NCBI GenBank assembly: GCA_052400665.1
Contig: JBQTGK010000011.1
Reading direction: 5' to 3' (one strand)
Origin: JBQTGK01 sp052400665
Lineage (GTDB): Bacteria; Bacteroidota; Bacteroidia; Bacteroidales; Marinifilaceae
Length of the DNA: 64,000 nucleotides
Shown piece after piece: positions 18,097 through 27,113 of this stretch; position 1 is the first letter of the stretch; each line of letters begins with the position of its first letter. The notes beneath the pieces are model-generated. The model was not told the origin of the DNA and ran no database searches. It saw only the letters and a list, made by a program, of their open reading frames with translations. A program made the translations under genes and the position numbers.

Positions 18097-18554
18097 GAAA
18101 ATATGTTCTGTTCTGATTTAGAGGCACTCATAAGCAAAGAGAATAGATCGCTTTACAAAAAACCTGAATTGATTGCAAAAATACATCAGGCTACCCAAAG
18201 TTAAAAAAATATAATAATCTTAGATCGTAGTGAATTACAAAAAACAAATTACTTGGTAAGTAAGAGAAATAATTTTTTTTGCAAATGAATAAATGCAAAG
18301 AGAATTAACGAATACAGCCTTAATTATTAAACTTGTTAGCAGTTACTTTCTACTAATGTAGATTTAAAAAAATGACGTTTTTATTGCAAATCTACATTAA
18401 AGAAAATTTTACGCAATCGTTTCAAAATCACATAATAAATCGTATTAAATACTGATACACTTTTAATTAACACTAATTGTTGTTTATTTTTTGCAGCAAT
18501 TTGAATAAAAACATACCTTTGCTAGGCAAGAAAAAAAACTAAAGACTATTTCCA
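18097..18554. other. 458-base holB-pgk intergenic region with a perfect 12-bp inverted repeat
   Basis: No convincing gene lies here. A 33-codon ATG frame at 18106-18204 (plus) has no recognisable features. The main structure is an inverted repeat, TAATGTAGATTT at 18354-18365 and its exact complement at 18388-18399, with a nested AAAAA/TTTTT pairing inside the 22-base loop. The pgk promoter lies at 18490-18521. The repeat is about 115 bases upstream of that promoter, so it could be an operator, a terminator of an unseen short transcript, or part of a longer leader. Confidence 0.6.
18490..18521 (+). promoter_or_regulatory. pgk promoter, Bacteroidota consensus
   Basis: A -33 element TTTG (18490-18493), a 20-base spacer and a -7 element TACCTTTG (18514-18521) match the phylum consensus TTTG-N19/20-TAnnTTTG exactly. 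Transcription would start near 18527, leaving a leader of about 28 bases before the ATG at 18555. Confidence 0.85.
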
Positions 18555-19742
18555 ATGCAAACAATTGATTCATACAATTTTTCAGGAAAAAAGGCTATTA
18601 TCCGAGTGGATTTCAACGTGCCTTTAAACGACAAGTTCGAAATTACCGATGACACACGTATCCGTGCTGCTCTTCCAACTATTAAAAAAGTTTTAGAAGG
18701 AAACGGATCTGTTATTCTAATGTCTCACCTGGGTAGACCAAAAGGTGTAGATGAAAAGTTCTCGTTGAAACATATCGTTTCTCACCTTTCCAATAAATTA
18801 GGTGTTGACGTTAAATTTGCAGACGACTGTATTGGCGAAAGTGCTAAAACAATGGCTGCTGATTTAAAAGATGGTGAAGTATTGCTTCTTGAAAACCTAA
18901 GATTCTACGATGAAGAGAAAAAAGGTGACGAAGCTTTTGCTCAAAAACTAGCTAATTTAGCTGATTTATGGATTAACGATGCATTTGGTACTGCCCACCG
19001 TGCTCACGCATCTACTGCTGTAATTGCAAAATTCTTCCCGGAAGCTAAAATGTTTGGTTACGTAATGGAAGGGGAATTATCTAGCGTTGATAAAGTGCTG
19101 AAAGATTCTAAGCGTCCGTTAACCGCAATTATGGGAGGTGCTAAAGTATCTTCAAAAATAGATATCATTAAAACATTAATGCCAAAAGTTGACCACTTAA
19201 TTATTGGTGGTGGTATGACTTATACTTTTGTTAAAGCAACTGGTGGTAACATTGGTAACTCATTGGTTGAAGATGATAAGCTAGATATTGCAAGAGAAAT
19301 TTTAAATGCTGCCGAAGAAAATAATGTAAAACTTCACCTTGCTGTTGATGCATTAATTGCTGATGATTTCTCTAACGATGCAAACACAAAAGAATGTAAC
19401 GTATCTGAAATTCCAGCTGACTGGATGGGATTAGACGTTGCAGGAAAAACAATTGAAAACTTTAAGAAAGTAATCGAAGAATCAGAAACTATTCTTTGGA
19501 ATGGTCCTGTTGGAGTTTTCGAAATGGATACTTTCGCTAAAGGAACCAAAGCTATTGCTGATGCAATTGTAACTGCTACTTCGAAAGGAGCTTTCTCATT
19601 AATTGGAGGTGGCGATTCTGTTGCTGCAATTAACAAATATGGTTTAGCTGACAAAGTAAGTTACGTATCAACTGGTGGTGGTGCTCTTTTAGAGTATATC
19701 GAAGGTAAAGAATTACCTGGTGTAGCAGCTATCCGCGGATAA
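18555..19742 (+). CDS. pgk: phosphoglycerate kinase
   Basis: Glycolytic/gluconeogenic transfer of phosphate between 1,3-bisphosphoglycerate and ADP in the cytosol. It is 395 residues, full length. Seen: substrate-binding RVDFNVPLN near residues 18-26, SHLGRPKG near 59-66, LLLENLRFYDEEKKGDE near 110, WINDAFGTAHRAHAST near 138, AIMGGAKVSSKI near 193, and nucleotide site WNGPVGVFEMDTFAKGT near 316 and GGGDSVAA near 353. Codon use is the strong, optimised pattern of a highly expressed gene. It has its own consensus promoter and terminator. Confidence 0.98.
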   Translation: MQTIDSYNFSGKKAIIRVDFNVPLNDKFEITDDTRIRAALPTIKKVLEGNGSVILMSHLGRPKGVDEKFSLKHIVSHLSNKLGVDVKFADDCIGESAKTMAADLKDGEVLLLENLRFYDEEKKGDEAFAQKLANLADLWINDAFGTAHRAHASTAVIAKFFPEAKMFGYVMEGELSSVDKVLKDSKRPLTAIMGGAKVSSKIDIIKTLMPKVDHLIIGGGMTYTFVKATGGNIGNSLVEDDKLDIAREILNAAEENNVKLHLAVDALIADDFSNDANTKECNVSEIPADWMGLDVAGKTIENFKKVIEESETILWNGPVGVFEMDTFAKGTKAIADAIVTATSKGAFSLIGGGDSVAAINKYGLADKVSYVSTGGGALLEYIEGKELPGVAAIRG

Positions 19743-19776
19743 TTAATGATAAAAAATATAATCTCTTTTGAGATCT

Positions 19777-19808
19777 AAAAGCAGTCTTTCGGGGCTGCTT
19801 TTTTTATT
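19777..19808 (+). terminator. Rho-independent terminator after pgk
   Basis: Stem AAAAGCAG / CTGCTTTT (19777-19784, 19795-19802) followed by a T run. It ends the pgk transcript before the promoter of the LuxE-like gene. Confidence 0.85.
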
Positions 19809-19837
19809 TACAACCTAACAAAAATCAACTAACTTTG
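19807..19837 (+). promoter_or_regulatory. promoter of the LuxE-like gene
   Basis: A -7 element TAACTTTG (19830-19837) matches TAnnTTTG exactly; the -33 element 19 bases upstream is TTTA. Predicted start is near 19843, so the first ATG on the transcript is 19868. That matters for the frameshift question in the next gene. Confidence 0.6.
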
Positions 19838-19926
19838 CCACTGTAGTAATTTTAACGCATAGGATACATGAATTGGAAAGAAAAGATATTTTCAATATCG
19901 AATGAAATTGATTTTGAAAAACTACC

Positions 19927-20850
19927 TTGGAAATTTTTCGCTATCAGGCAAATAACAATATCGTTTACAAAGAATATCTTCTGCATCTGAAAAAAGATGT
20001 AGAATCAATCTCGAAAATTGATGAAATACCCTTTCTTCCCATCGAATTTTTTAAATCACACAAAGTAATTTCTTCGAAAGATTCTGCTAAAGAAATTTTT
20101 ACCAGCAGCGGAACAACAGGAGCATTTACAAGTAGACACTATGTGCCGGATGTTAGTATTTACAAAGCCAGTTTTAAACTCGGATTTGAGCAATTTTACG
20201 GTTCAATAAAAGACTATTGTGTACTTGCTCTGCTACCATCTTATTTAGAAAGAGAAGGTTCTTCTCTAATTTACATGATGAAGCATTTGATTAAAGATAG
20301 CAATCATCCTAAAAGTGGTTTTTATCTTCACAACCATAAAGAATTAATAGCTACCATTTCTGATTTGAAAAAAACGAATCAAAAAATTATTTTACTGGGT
20401 GTAAGTTTTGTACTGCTCGATTTGGCTGAAAAATACAAAATGGATTTCTCTAATGTAATTATTATGGAAACAGGTGGCATGAAAGGCCGAAGAAAAGAAA
20501 TTACACGTGAAGAGCTACATGCTTTTTTAACTCAGCGATTAGGCGTTCAGAAAATCCATTCGGAATATGGAATGACCGAATTGCTATCTCAAGCATATTC
20601 GAAAGGTGACAGTTTATTTTTCACACCTAAATGGATGAAGATTTTAATACGAGATACGTACGATCCTTTTACTTACGAGAAAAAAGGCCGAAGCGGTGGT
20701 GTAAATATTATCGATTTGGCCAATATACATTCCTGTTCTTTTATCGAAACGCAGGATTTAGGGAAAATCCACCCCGATGGTAGTTTTGAAATACTTGGCC
20801 GCTTCGATAATTCGGACATTCGAGGTTGTAACCTATTGGTGAACGAGTAA
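19927..20850 (+). CDS. LuxE/PaaK-type acyl-protein synthetase, apparent 5' frameshift
   Basis: Adenylate-forming acyl-protein synthetase family (LuxE domain), which activates carboxylic acids and passes the acyl group to a cysteine. Seen: SSGTTGAFTSRH phosphate-binding motif near residue 59, a middle acyl-activating core with METGGMKGRRKEITREEL, then HSEYGMTELLSQAYS near 213-227, the AMP-binding signature. The in-frame start is only a TTG at 19927, which would begin with EIFRYQ and lack the usual first ~20 residues. The ATG at 19868 reads MNWKEKIFSISNEIDFEKLP, just the expected N-terminus, but in another frame that stops at 19988-19990. A one-base deletion near 19925-19928 would explain it. 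Full length would be about 327 residues. Activity is uncertain until the base is checked. Confidence 0.75.
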   Translation: MEIFRYQANNNIVYKEYLLHLKKDVESISKIDEIPFLPIEFFKSHKVISSKDSAKEIFTSSGTTGAFTSRHYVPDVSIYKASFKLGFEQFYGSIKDYCVLALLPSYLEREGSSLIYMMKHLIKDSNHPKSGFYLHNHKELIATISDLKKTNQKIILLGVSFVLLDLAEKYKMDFSNVIIMETGGMKGRRKEITREELHAFLTQRLGVQKIHSEYGMTELLSQAYSKGDSLFFTPKWMKILIRDTYDPFTYEKKGRSGGVNIIDLANIHSCSFIETQDLGKIHPDGSFEILGRFDNSDIRGCNLLVNE

Positions 20851-20874
20851 TATCATCAAAAAAGGCATAAAAAA

Positions 20875-20925
20875 ACACCAAACAGAGAATAAATGAATGT
20901 AAACCAATTCTGTTTGATGTTTTAA
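20875..20925. terminator. bidirectional hairpin between the LuxE-like gene and galM
   Basis: Long imperfect stem pairing ACACCAAACAGA (20875-20886) with TCTGTTTGATGTT (20909-20921), one mismatch, T-rich after it. It lies between convergent genes and could end both transcripts. Confidence 0.55.
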
Positions 20926-21005
20926 ATATCCTTATAATAAGGAAATTATAGTCTGTTATAACTACTTTTTATTTTAAAGAATTCAGATTAATCTGAAGTA
21001 TCTCT

Positions 21006-22013
21006 TTAGCAAAATTTATAGATACAAACATGCTTGTATTTCTCCCCTGGCTTTAAAATAGCATTAGGATAATGATCGTGATTTGGTGAATCTGGAAAAA
21101 TTTGAGTTTCCATCGCAATTCCAGCACACGCTTCGATCGGAGCACCATTTTTTCCAGTTTCAGAACCATCAAAATGAGCACCGGTATAAATTTGAATACC
21201 TGGCTGATCGGTATAAACTTCCATTTTACGACCCGACTTAGGATCAGCAAGAACACCAACTAATTTTACAGAACCATCAGAACCATCAATCACAAAATTG
21301 TGATCGATTCCATTAATCATGTTGATTTGCTCATGATCTGTATCACAAGCTACTTTTACTTCCTTTGGACTTGTAAAATCGAATGGTGTACCAGCTACCG
21401 GAGCAATTTCTCCGGATACAGTTCCCAATTCGGCCGAAATAGGTGTGTAATTTGAAGCATTTAACTGCAACTTATGATTCTCAGCTGAAGCTTTACCTGC
21501 ACCACCTAAATTAAAATAAGCATGACTGGTTAAATTAATTACAGTAGACTTTGTTGTTTCTGCCTCGTATTCAATTACGAACTGATTATCTTCGGTAATA
21601 CCATAAATAACCGATACATCTAATTTACCTGGATATTTTTGATCTCCATCTTCACTTGTTAAGCTTAATTGATAAGCTTGTACAAACTTATCGGAAGTAA
21701 GGGGGGCAACTGCCCAAATTCGTGAATTAAATCCATCATTACCACCATGCAGGTGATTGGTTTCATTGTTACAGTCCAATTGAAATTTTTCTCCGTCAAT
21801 TTCAAATTTACCCTCAACAATTCTGTTGGCATAACGACCGCATAATGCTCCAAAATATCCATCTCCTGCAAGGATCTCATCCATGCTGTCGTAACCAACT
21901 ACAACATCATCGATATTTCCTTTTACATCAGGTACTTTTATTGAAATAATCTGTCCTCCTCTTTCAATAAAGGTAACCTCTATGTTTTTGTTTTTAAGTG
22001 TATAAGAGCGCAT
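21006..22013 (-). CDS. galM: aldose 1-epimerase (galactose mutarotase)
   Basis: Interconverts alpha and beta galactose (or glucose) so that galactokinase receives the alpha form. It is 335 residues. Seen: YFGALCGRYANRIVEGKF near residues 54-71, the NHLHGG motif near 88 (catalytic His), SHAYFNLGG near 165 with the second catalytic His, and the C-terminal METQIFPDSPNHD with the catalytic Glu. No signal peptide is evident, so cytosolic. It is the last gene of galT-galE-galK-transporter-galM. Confidence 0.95.
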   Translation of the reverse strand: MRSYTLKNKNIEVTFIERGGQIISIKVPDVKGNIDDVVVGYDSMDEILAGDGYFGALCGRYANRIVEGKFEIDGEKFQLDCNNETNHLHGGNDGFNSRIWAVAPLTSDKFVQAYQLSLTSEDGDQKYPGKLDVSVIYGITEDNQFVIEYEAETTKSTVINLTSHAYFNLGGAGKASAENHKLQLNASNYTPISAELGTVSGEIAPVAGTPFDFTSPKEVKVACDTDHEQINMINGIDHNFVIDGSDGSVKLVGVLADPKSGRKMEVYTDQPGIQIYTGAHFDGSETGKNGAPIEACAGIAMETQIFPDSPNHDHYPNAILKPGEKYKHVCIYKFC

Positions 22014-22112
22014 TTTATTGTTTTTTTAATATAATACCAAATTAACATTAAAAATCTTCTTATAAAACCATAAGATCTTTTTAAAATTAAACTGGTAATA
22101 AATCCGTAAATA

Positions 22113-23363
22113 TTAAGCTACTTGTTTTCTGATTTTGGCACCTTTTAATGCAAAGAAAATAATGTATGCATAAAAGAAAAAGAAAAATAGATAGGCAGCA
22201 CTATAGTTACATGATGCAGCATCGATTGATCCATCAGGTAATAAAGTACCTGTAGCATCTACCACTTTACCCATGATAAACATCCAAATACCAACAAATA
22301 CAACACCTGTACAGATAATACCTGAACCTAATTTTGCAGCTGCTGCAGGAATATCTTTCATAGAAAGATCGAAAAGTACCGACCACATAATTGATAAGAA
22401 TAATCCTTGAGCGATTAATGGCCAAATTGAAAATGCAGAACCTTTAGTTAAAAAGAATGCACCCAACAAAACAACACAAATAAGCGAGTTTACCAATAGA
22501 ACTTTTGATGCTTCGTATTTCTTTAAAAGACCAGCTCCCAATAATCTACCCACAAAGAAACCTGCAGGATAGAAACCTAAAATCATTGTAGCATAGGCCA
22601 TTGTTTTTCCTTCAACATTGTATTCGACATAGTTTAAGAAATAGTTACCTACCCCAACTTCAAGTCCCATATACATTCCAATAGCAAGAAAACCAAGAAT
22701 TAAGTGAGGAAAACTCCACGCACTACGTCCAGCTCCTTCGTTCGAAACATTATCCTCTTCGCCTTCAATGGCAGGAAGATGCATAAAAGTAAGAATTACT
22801 GCTGTTAATATGGATATTCCAGCCAATGCAATAAACATTATCTTGGCCATATTTTCATGAACGATAACGTTTCCTTCATTTGATTCAATAATAAATCCAC
22901 CAATGATTGGAGCCAATACAGCAGCACTTGAATTGATAGCCATAGCTAAAGTTAAACGAGAAGCCGAAGTTTCAGGAGTACCCAAAGCAATTACATAAGG
23001 GTTAGCAGCCACTTGCAATACAACCACACCAATAGCTGTAATAAAAAGACCTGCCAATACCATATTGTAACCAATTCCTAATGCAGGAATAAAAATAGCA
23101 CAACCGATACCTGTTATTACCGAACCAATGATTACACTCATTTTGTAACCAATTTTTTTAACAACTCCACCAACGGGGATGGATATGATATATGCACTAA
23201 AGAAAGCCGCACTTACCAACTGAGCTTGACTTTCAGTGATAGAAAACTGCGCTTTCATAAATGGAACCAAGATATTATTAATCCAAGTTACAAATCCTAA
23301 AAGGAAAAGTAGAAAGGACATAATTGCAAAAGGAACCGCGTAATTCGTTTTTGAATTTCCCAT
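22113..23363 (-). CDS. MFS sugar transporter, FucP/GluP (glucose/galactose) family
   Basis: Twelve-helix sugar:proton symporter of the inner membrane, 417 residues. The FHS-family signature is seen: GFVTWINNILVPFMKAQF near residues 22-39, the AFFSAYIISIPVGGVVKKIGYK helix 2 to loop 2-3, and ANPYVIALGTPETSASRLTLAMA in helix 5. The start is placed at ATG 23363 (MGNSKTN...); a TTG 33 bases upstream would add eleven non-conserved residues. Its place inside the gal operon argues that galactose (possibly also glucose) is the substrate. It ends in a lysine-rich IRKQVA tail. Confidence 0.93.
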   Translation of the reverse strand: MGNSKTNYAVPFAIMSFLLFLLGFVTWINNILVPFMKAQFSITESQAQLVSAAFFSAYIISIPVGGVVKKIGYKMSVIIGSVITGIGCAIFIPALGIGYNMVLAGLFITAIGVVVLQVAANPYVIALGTPETSASRLTLAMAINSSAAVLAPIIGGFIIESNEGNVIVHENMAKIMFIALAGISILTAVILTFMHLPAIEGEEDNVSNEGAGRSAWSFPHLILGFLAIGMYMGLEVGVGNYFLNYVEYNVEGKTMAYATMILGFYPAGFFVGRLLGAGLLKKYEASKVLLVNSLICVVLLGAFFLTKGSAFSIWPLIAQGLFLSIMWSVLFDLSMKDIPAAAAKLGSGIICTGVVFVGIWMFIMGKVVDATGTLLPDGSIDAASCNYSAAYLFFFFFYAYIIFFALKGAKIRKQVA

Positions 23364-23441
23364 GATGATTGTATAAATGTTTTTTATAGAATACAAAAGC
23401 AGTTGGATAAACGAATCTACCCAACTACCTAATTCATTTTA

Positions 23442-24716
23442 TTATAATTTTACTTTAACTGATCCTTCAGCTCTAATGAATAATTTATGACAATTACCTT
23501 TACCAAATACAGGTTCTAAAGTCGAAATGTAATCTTCCAATAGATCATTAGGAACGAAAGCCTGAATTGTACCTGCAAATCCACCACCATGAACACGCCA
23601 TGCACCTTTACCTTTAAGTACTTGTTCACTTAAAGCCAATGCAAGAGCTACACTTTGATATTCAGGTTGTCCACCAACAAATATATTTTGATTGTACATG
23701 TATGAGCTAAATCCCGACTCAATTACAAGACCTAAGAATTTCTGGAATTCGTTAGCCTCTAAAGCAGCAACCTGATCAACTACACGAGCATTATCTCCTT
23801 GAAAGTGCATAGAACGAAGAATAGCACGATCGCCAACTTTTTCACGAATAGTTGGAATCCCTTTTATCACATCATCCATAGAAAGAGGACGAAGAACTTC
23901 CTGGCCTAGTTCTTTCGCTACTGCTTTCATTTCTCCTGGAAGAGAATTGTATTCAGCATCTAATCCGCCATGACTACCACCTGTATTAGTGATTACCAAT
24001 GAATATCCTGTTTTAGCAAAATCAAAATCCAAAGCTTTTACGATAGGATTCTCAGGATTTTCAAAATCGATAGTAATAAAACCACCTACTGCACATGCTG
24101 TTTGATCCATTAATCCACAAAATTTCTTACAAGCATGCTCAGCTTTCTGACCAATTTTTGCATTGTCAACTGGATCTAATTTACCATCGTTAAACAAATG
24201 ACTGAAAATAGCACCAATCAACACTTCGAAAGAAGCAGATGAACTTAATCCTGATCCTTCAGGAACAGCACCATCAATAACAGCATCGAAACCAGAAACT
24301 TCAAGTCCTAATTCTTTAATACCTGCAGCAATTGAACGAACTAAATTGGTTGGCGTTACTTCAAATTCAGTAACTTCAAGATTCGATAAATCTACTTCGA
24401 ATGGAGGGAAACCAACTGAATTAATACGAACTACATTGGTACCATTCGCAGCAGCAACAGCAATATTATCTAAATTTACAGCACCTGCTAAAACTCTACC
24501 CAACTGATGATCAGTATGATTACCACCAACCTCGGTACGACCTGGAGAACTGAATAAACTTGCCTCATCGCTACCAAAAGCAGTTTGAAAATCTGCCAAT
24601 TGCTTTAAATAACGATCTGCTTGCATTTTTAATACTGCTTCATCGTTTCCGTATAAAGCTGTGAAGGCTTTATTATTGCCTCCATTAAGTTTTTCGATTA
24701 TTGTACTTATTTTCAT
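23442..24716 (-). CDS. galK: galactokinase
   Basis: ATP-dependent phosphorylation of alpha-D-galactose at C1. It is 424 residues, GHMP family. Seen: galactokinase signature GRTEVGGNHTDHQLG near 59-73, the GHMP ATP motif EGSGLSSSASFEV near 152-164, and motif 3 WRVHGGGFAGTIQAF near 379-393. The NHTDHQ sequence holds the sugar-contacting residues. It is the third gene of the gal operon. Confidence 0.97.
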   Translation of the reverse strand: MKISTIIEKLNGGNNKAFTALYGNDEAVLKMQADRYLKQLADFQTAFGSDEASLFSSPGRTEVGGNHTDHQLGRVLAGAVNLDNIAVAAANGTNVVRINSVGFPPFEVDLSNLEVTEFEVTPTNLVRSIAAGIKELGLEVSGFDAVIDGAVPEGSGLSSSASFEVLIGAIFSHLFNDGKLDPVDNAKIGQKAEHACKKFCGLMDQTACAVGGFITIDFENPENPIVKALDFDFAKTGYSLVITNTGGSHGGLDAEYNSLPGEMKAVAKELGQEVLRPLSMDDVIKGIPTIREKVGDRAILRSMHFQGDNARVVDQVAALEANEFQKFLGLVIESGFSSYMYNQNIFVGGQPEYQSVALALALSEQVLKGKGAWRVHGGGFAGTIQAFVPNDLLEDYISTLEPVFGKGNCHKLFIRAEGSVKVKL

Positions 24717-24744
24717 CTTCGTATATTTTAATAAATTGTAGTTC

Positions 24745-25779
24745 TTAATTTTTAATCGATGCTCTGTAATTATTCTCCCAATCCCATGCCGATTTGGTCA
24801 TTTCATCCAATGTTTTTTCAGCTTTCCAACCTAAAACGGTATTGCCAATAGTTGTATCGGCCCAAATTTTAACAATATCACCAGCTCTTCGTGGAGCAAC
24901 TACATAATTTAATTTCTCGCCTGATGTTTTTTCGAATGATTTAATTACTTCGAACACAGAAAAACCATTACCTGTTCCAATATTGAACATCTCGTAAGAA
25001 GATTCATTTCTACCTTCGATCATGCGCTCTATAGCAATAATATGAGCCTTAGCTAAATCAACAACATGAATATAATCGCGAATACAAGATCCATCAGGTG
25101 TATCATAGTCGTCGCCAAATACACTTAACTGATCGCGCAAGCCATAAGCAGTTTGAGTAATAAAAGGCATTAAGTTAGCAGGAACACCAATTGGCAATTC
25201 ACCAATAAGACCTGAATGATGTGCTCCAATTGGATTAAAATAGCGCAGTGCAATTCCTTTAATTTTTGCACCCGAAGCGATTGTATCTTTTAGGATATTT
25301 TCATTTACCTGCTTGGTATATCCATAAGGAGATTCTGCAGGCTTCACAGGTGCATTTTCAGTTACAGGTAACTCATCTGGTTGCCCATAAACAGTGCAAG
25401 ACGATGAGAATACAAAATTCTCAATTTCATATTTCTTCATTCCCTCCAATAAATTTAGCATGGTAACTAAATTATTGCGGTAATAGTGCAAAGGAATGTT
25501 TACTGATTCACCAACCGCTTTTGCAGCTGCAAAATGAATAATTCCTTTTAAATCATTATTCTCAGCAAAGAATGCATCCAGTTTTACCTGATCAAGCAAA
25601 TCCATTTCATAAAACTTAGGACGAATTCCCGTAATTTTTTCAATGCTATCAATAACTCTTACTTCTGAGTTCGATAAATTATCAATAATTACAACTTCGT
25701 ATCCTTTGTTTATTAATTCAACTGTTGTATGAGAACCAATGTATCCGGTTCCTCCAGTTACTAATATCTTTCCCTTCAT
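24745..25779 (-). CDS. galE: UDP-glucose 4-epimerase (gal operon copy)
   Basis: NAD-dependent interconversion of UDP-galactose and UDP-glucose. It is 344 residues, extended SDR. Seen: GGTGYIGSHTTVEL near 8-21, FSSSCTVYGQP with the catalytic Ser/Thr near 123-133, YGYTK near 151-155 (catalytic Tyr and Lys), ALRYFNPIGAH and DGSCIRDYIHVVDLA. It starts two bases after galT ends, so the two are translationally coupled. A second, clearly related copy is at 43722. Confidence 0.96.
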   Translation of the reverse strand: MKGKILVTGGTGYIGSHTTVELINKGYEVVIIDNLSNSEVRVIDSIEKITGIRPKFYEMDLLDQVKLDAFFAENNDLKGIIHFAAAKAVGESVNIPLHYYRNNLVTMLNLLEGMKKYEIENFVFSSSCTVYGQPDELPVTENAPVKPAESPYGYTKQVNENILKDTIASGAKIKGIALRYFNPIGAHHSGLIGELPIGVPANLMPFITQTAYGLRDQLSVFGDDYDTPDGSCIRDYIHVVDLAKAHIIAIERMIEGRNESSYEMFNIGTGNGFSVFEVIKSFEKTSGEKLNYVVAPRRAGDIVKIWADTTIGNTVLGWKAEKTLDEMTKSAWDWENNYRASIKN

Positions 25780-25781
25780 GA

Positions 25782-26828
25782 TTATTTTTGCTTGTAATGT
25801 ATATCAGGTAATTCTCTTAATCTTTTGGCAGCACCTTCAGCAGTAATATCTCTTTGTGGTGTACCCAACATTTCATATCCAACCATAAATTTTTTAACGC
25901 TAGCCGAGCGTAACAATGGTGGATAGAAATGCATGTGCAGGTGCCATTCAGGATGCTCTTCTCCATCGGTAGGAGCTTGATGTACTCCCGCTGAATAAGC
26001 AAAAGAAACTTCAAATAAATTATCGTATTTAATTGTAAGTTTCTTATAAATATCGGCTAAACCAGTTCTTTCCTCATCGGTTAATTCTAACAAGCTAGAA
26101 ACTGCTCTTTTACTAATAATCATGGTTTCGAATGGCCAAACTGCCCAAAAAGGAACCAAAGCAATAAATGAATCATTTTCTACTACAATTCTCTCCTTCT
26201 TTTCCAATTCGCTAGTCAAATAATCGAATAACATGGTGCGTCCGTGCTTCTCGAAATATTCTTTCTGAGTTTCTGTTTCCTTTGAAGTTTCAAGCGGAAT
26301 TAATCCTGAAGCCCAAATTTGTCCGTGCGGGTGAGGATTGGAACATCCCATGATTGCACCCTTATTTTCAAAAATCTGCACGTAACCTATGTCTTCACGA
26401 TCGCCCAGTTCTTTATATTCTTTACACCAAAGATCAACTACTTTACGGATATTTTCCACTTTCATTTCAGGAACCGTAAGACTATGATCAGGGCTAAAAC
26501 AAATTACTTTACAAACTCCTGATTCACTTTCTGCTTTAAACAAGTCGCCGTCGGCATATTCTCCTTTTGGAGTATCCTGTAAAAGTGCACTAAAGTCATT
26601 CTGAAAAGAATACACATCCTCGTAATTAGGATTCTTTTCTCCTCCAATTCTATCGTTTCCCGGACACAAGTAACAGTTTGGATCGTGAGAAGGACGTTTT
26701 TCTTCTACAACTTTCTCTACCTGTCCTTGCCAAGGTCTTTTAGATCTGTGTGGTGAAACCAATATCCATTCTCCTGTTAATGGATTGTATCTACGATGCG
26801 GATTTTCGATGTAATCAAACTTTTTCAT
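25782..26828 (-). CDS. galT: galactose-1-phosphate uridylyltransferase
   Basis: Exchanges UMP between UDP-glucose and galactose-1-phosphate. It is 348 residues from ATG 26828 (MKKFDYIENPHRRYNP). A TTG 57 bases upstream adds residues that do not look like the family. Seen: zinc-site cysteines CYLCPGN near 52-58, the catalytic NPHPHGQIW near 162-170 (HPH) and the second zinc/histidine cluster HPEWHLHMHFYPP near 280-292. It is the first gene of the operon, preceded by a leader of about 300 bases. Confidence 0.97.
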   Translation of the reverse strand: MKKFDYIENPHRRYNPLTGEWILVSPHRSKRPWQGQVEKVVEEKRPSHDPNCYLCPGNDRIGGEKNPNYEDVYSFQNDFSALLQDTPKGEYADGDLFKAESESGVCKVICFSPDHSLTVPEMKVENIRKVVDLWCKEYKELGDREDIGYVQIFENKGAIMGCSNPHPHGQIWASGLIPLETSKETETQKEYFEKHGRTMLFDYLTSELEKKERIVVENDSFIALVPFWAVWPFETMIISKRAVSSLLELTDEERTGLADIYKKLTIKYDNLFEVSFAYSAGVHQAPTDGEEHPEWHLHMHFYPPLLRSASVKKFMVGYEMLGTPQRDITAEGAAKRLRELPDIHYKQK

Positions 26829-26923
26829 GAGTAGTAAATTATTAAATATGAACGATGAATTGATATTCACCCCAACTATATTCAATTCAAAATTCTTTAA
26901 ATATTTTATTTCTAATACTTTAT

Positions 26924-27015
26924 ACGAGTTGAGTTCTGTCGGGCTAAATTCACCTAAATTAGCTATCGATGGAGGGATGATTGCCTCATTAGTTGCCCGA
27001 CATCAAGCAACTCGT
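26924..27015 (-). ncRNA. structured leader RNA upstream of galT, candidate cis-regulatory element
   Basis: On the minus strand an outer 7-bp stem ACGAGTT/AACTCGT encloses, across a symmetric 7x7 internal loop, a second perfect 7-bp stem GTCGGGC/GCCCGAC (plus coordinates 26938-26944 with 26995-27001). Small inner hairpins, such as ATGA/TCAT, are possible. A competing 6-bp stem AGTTGC/GCAACT (26991-26996 with 27007-27012) uses bases of both main stems, so the two folds exclude each other. It lies within the transcribed leader (predicted start near 27128, galT ATG at 26828). I do not recognise it as a known riboswitch class. A folded protein-binding leader is the alternative. Confidence 0.45.
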
Positions 27016-27113
27016 TCATTGTACTTTCTATTTAAAACACTAATTATACCTTCCTGTATCGTAAACCTTTTCGATTTCTAATTTTTAAATCCGTCGATCT
27101 ACAATATTTATCT

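Noticed and set aside
18106..18204. 33-codon plus-strand frame between holB and pgk
   Set aside because: No promoter, no recognisable features and divergence from holB by only nine bases; not enough to call a gene.
26924..27015. Reading the galT leader as a SAM-I riboswitch (GGAGGGA ... GCAAC on the plus strand) or as an integron attC site
   Set aside because: The order and kink-turn of SAM-I are missing and it would face away from any gene; attC core sites RYYYAAC/GTTRRRY are in the wrong orientation.
26827..27081. 84-codon plus-strand frame opposite the galT leader
   Set aside because: It overlaps the galT start and the structured leader, has no family resemblance, and its promoter side is the gal operator region; a frame by chance.
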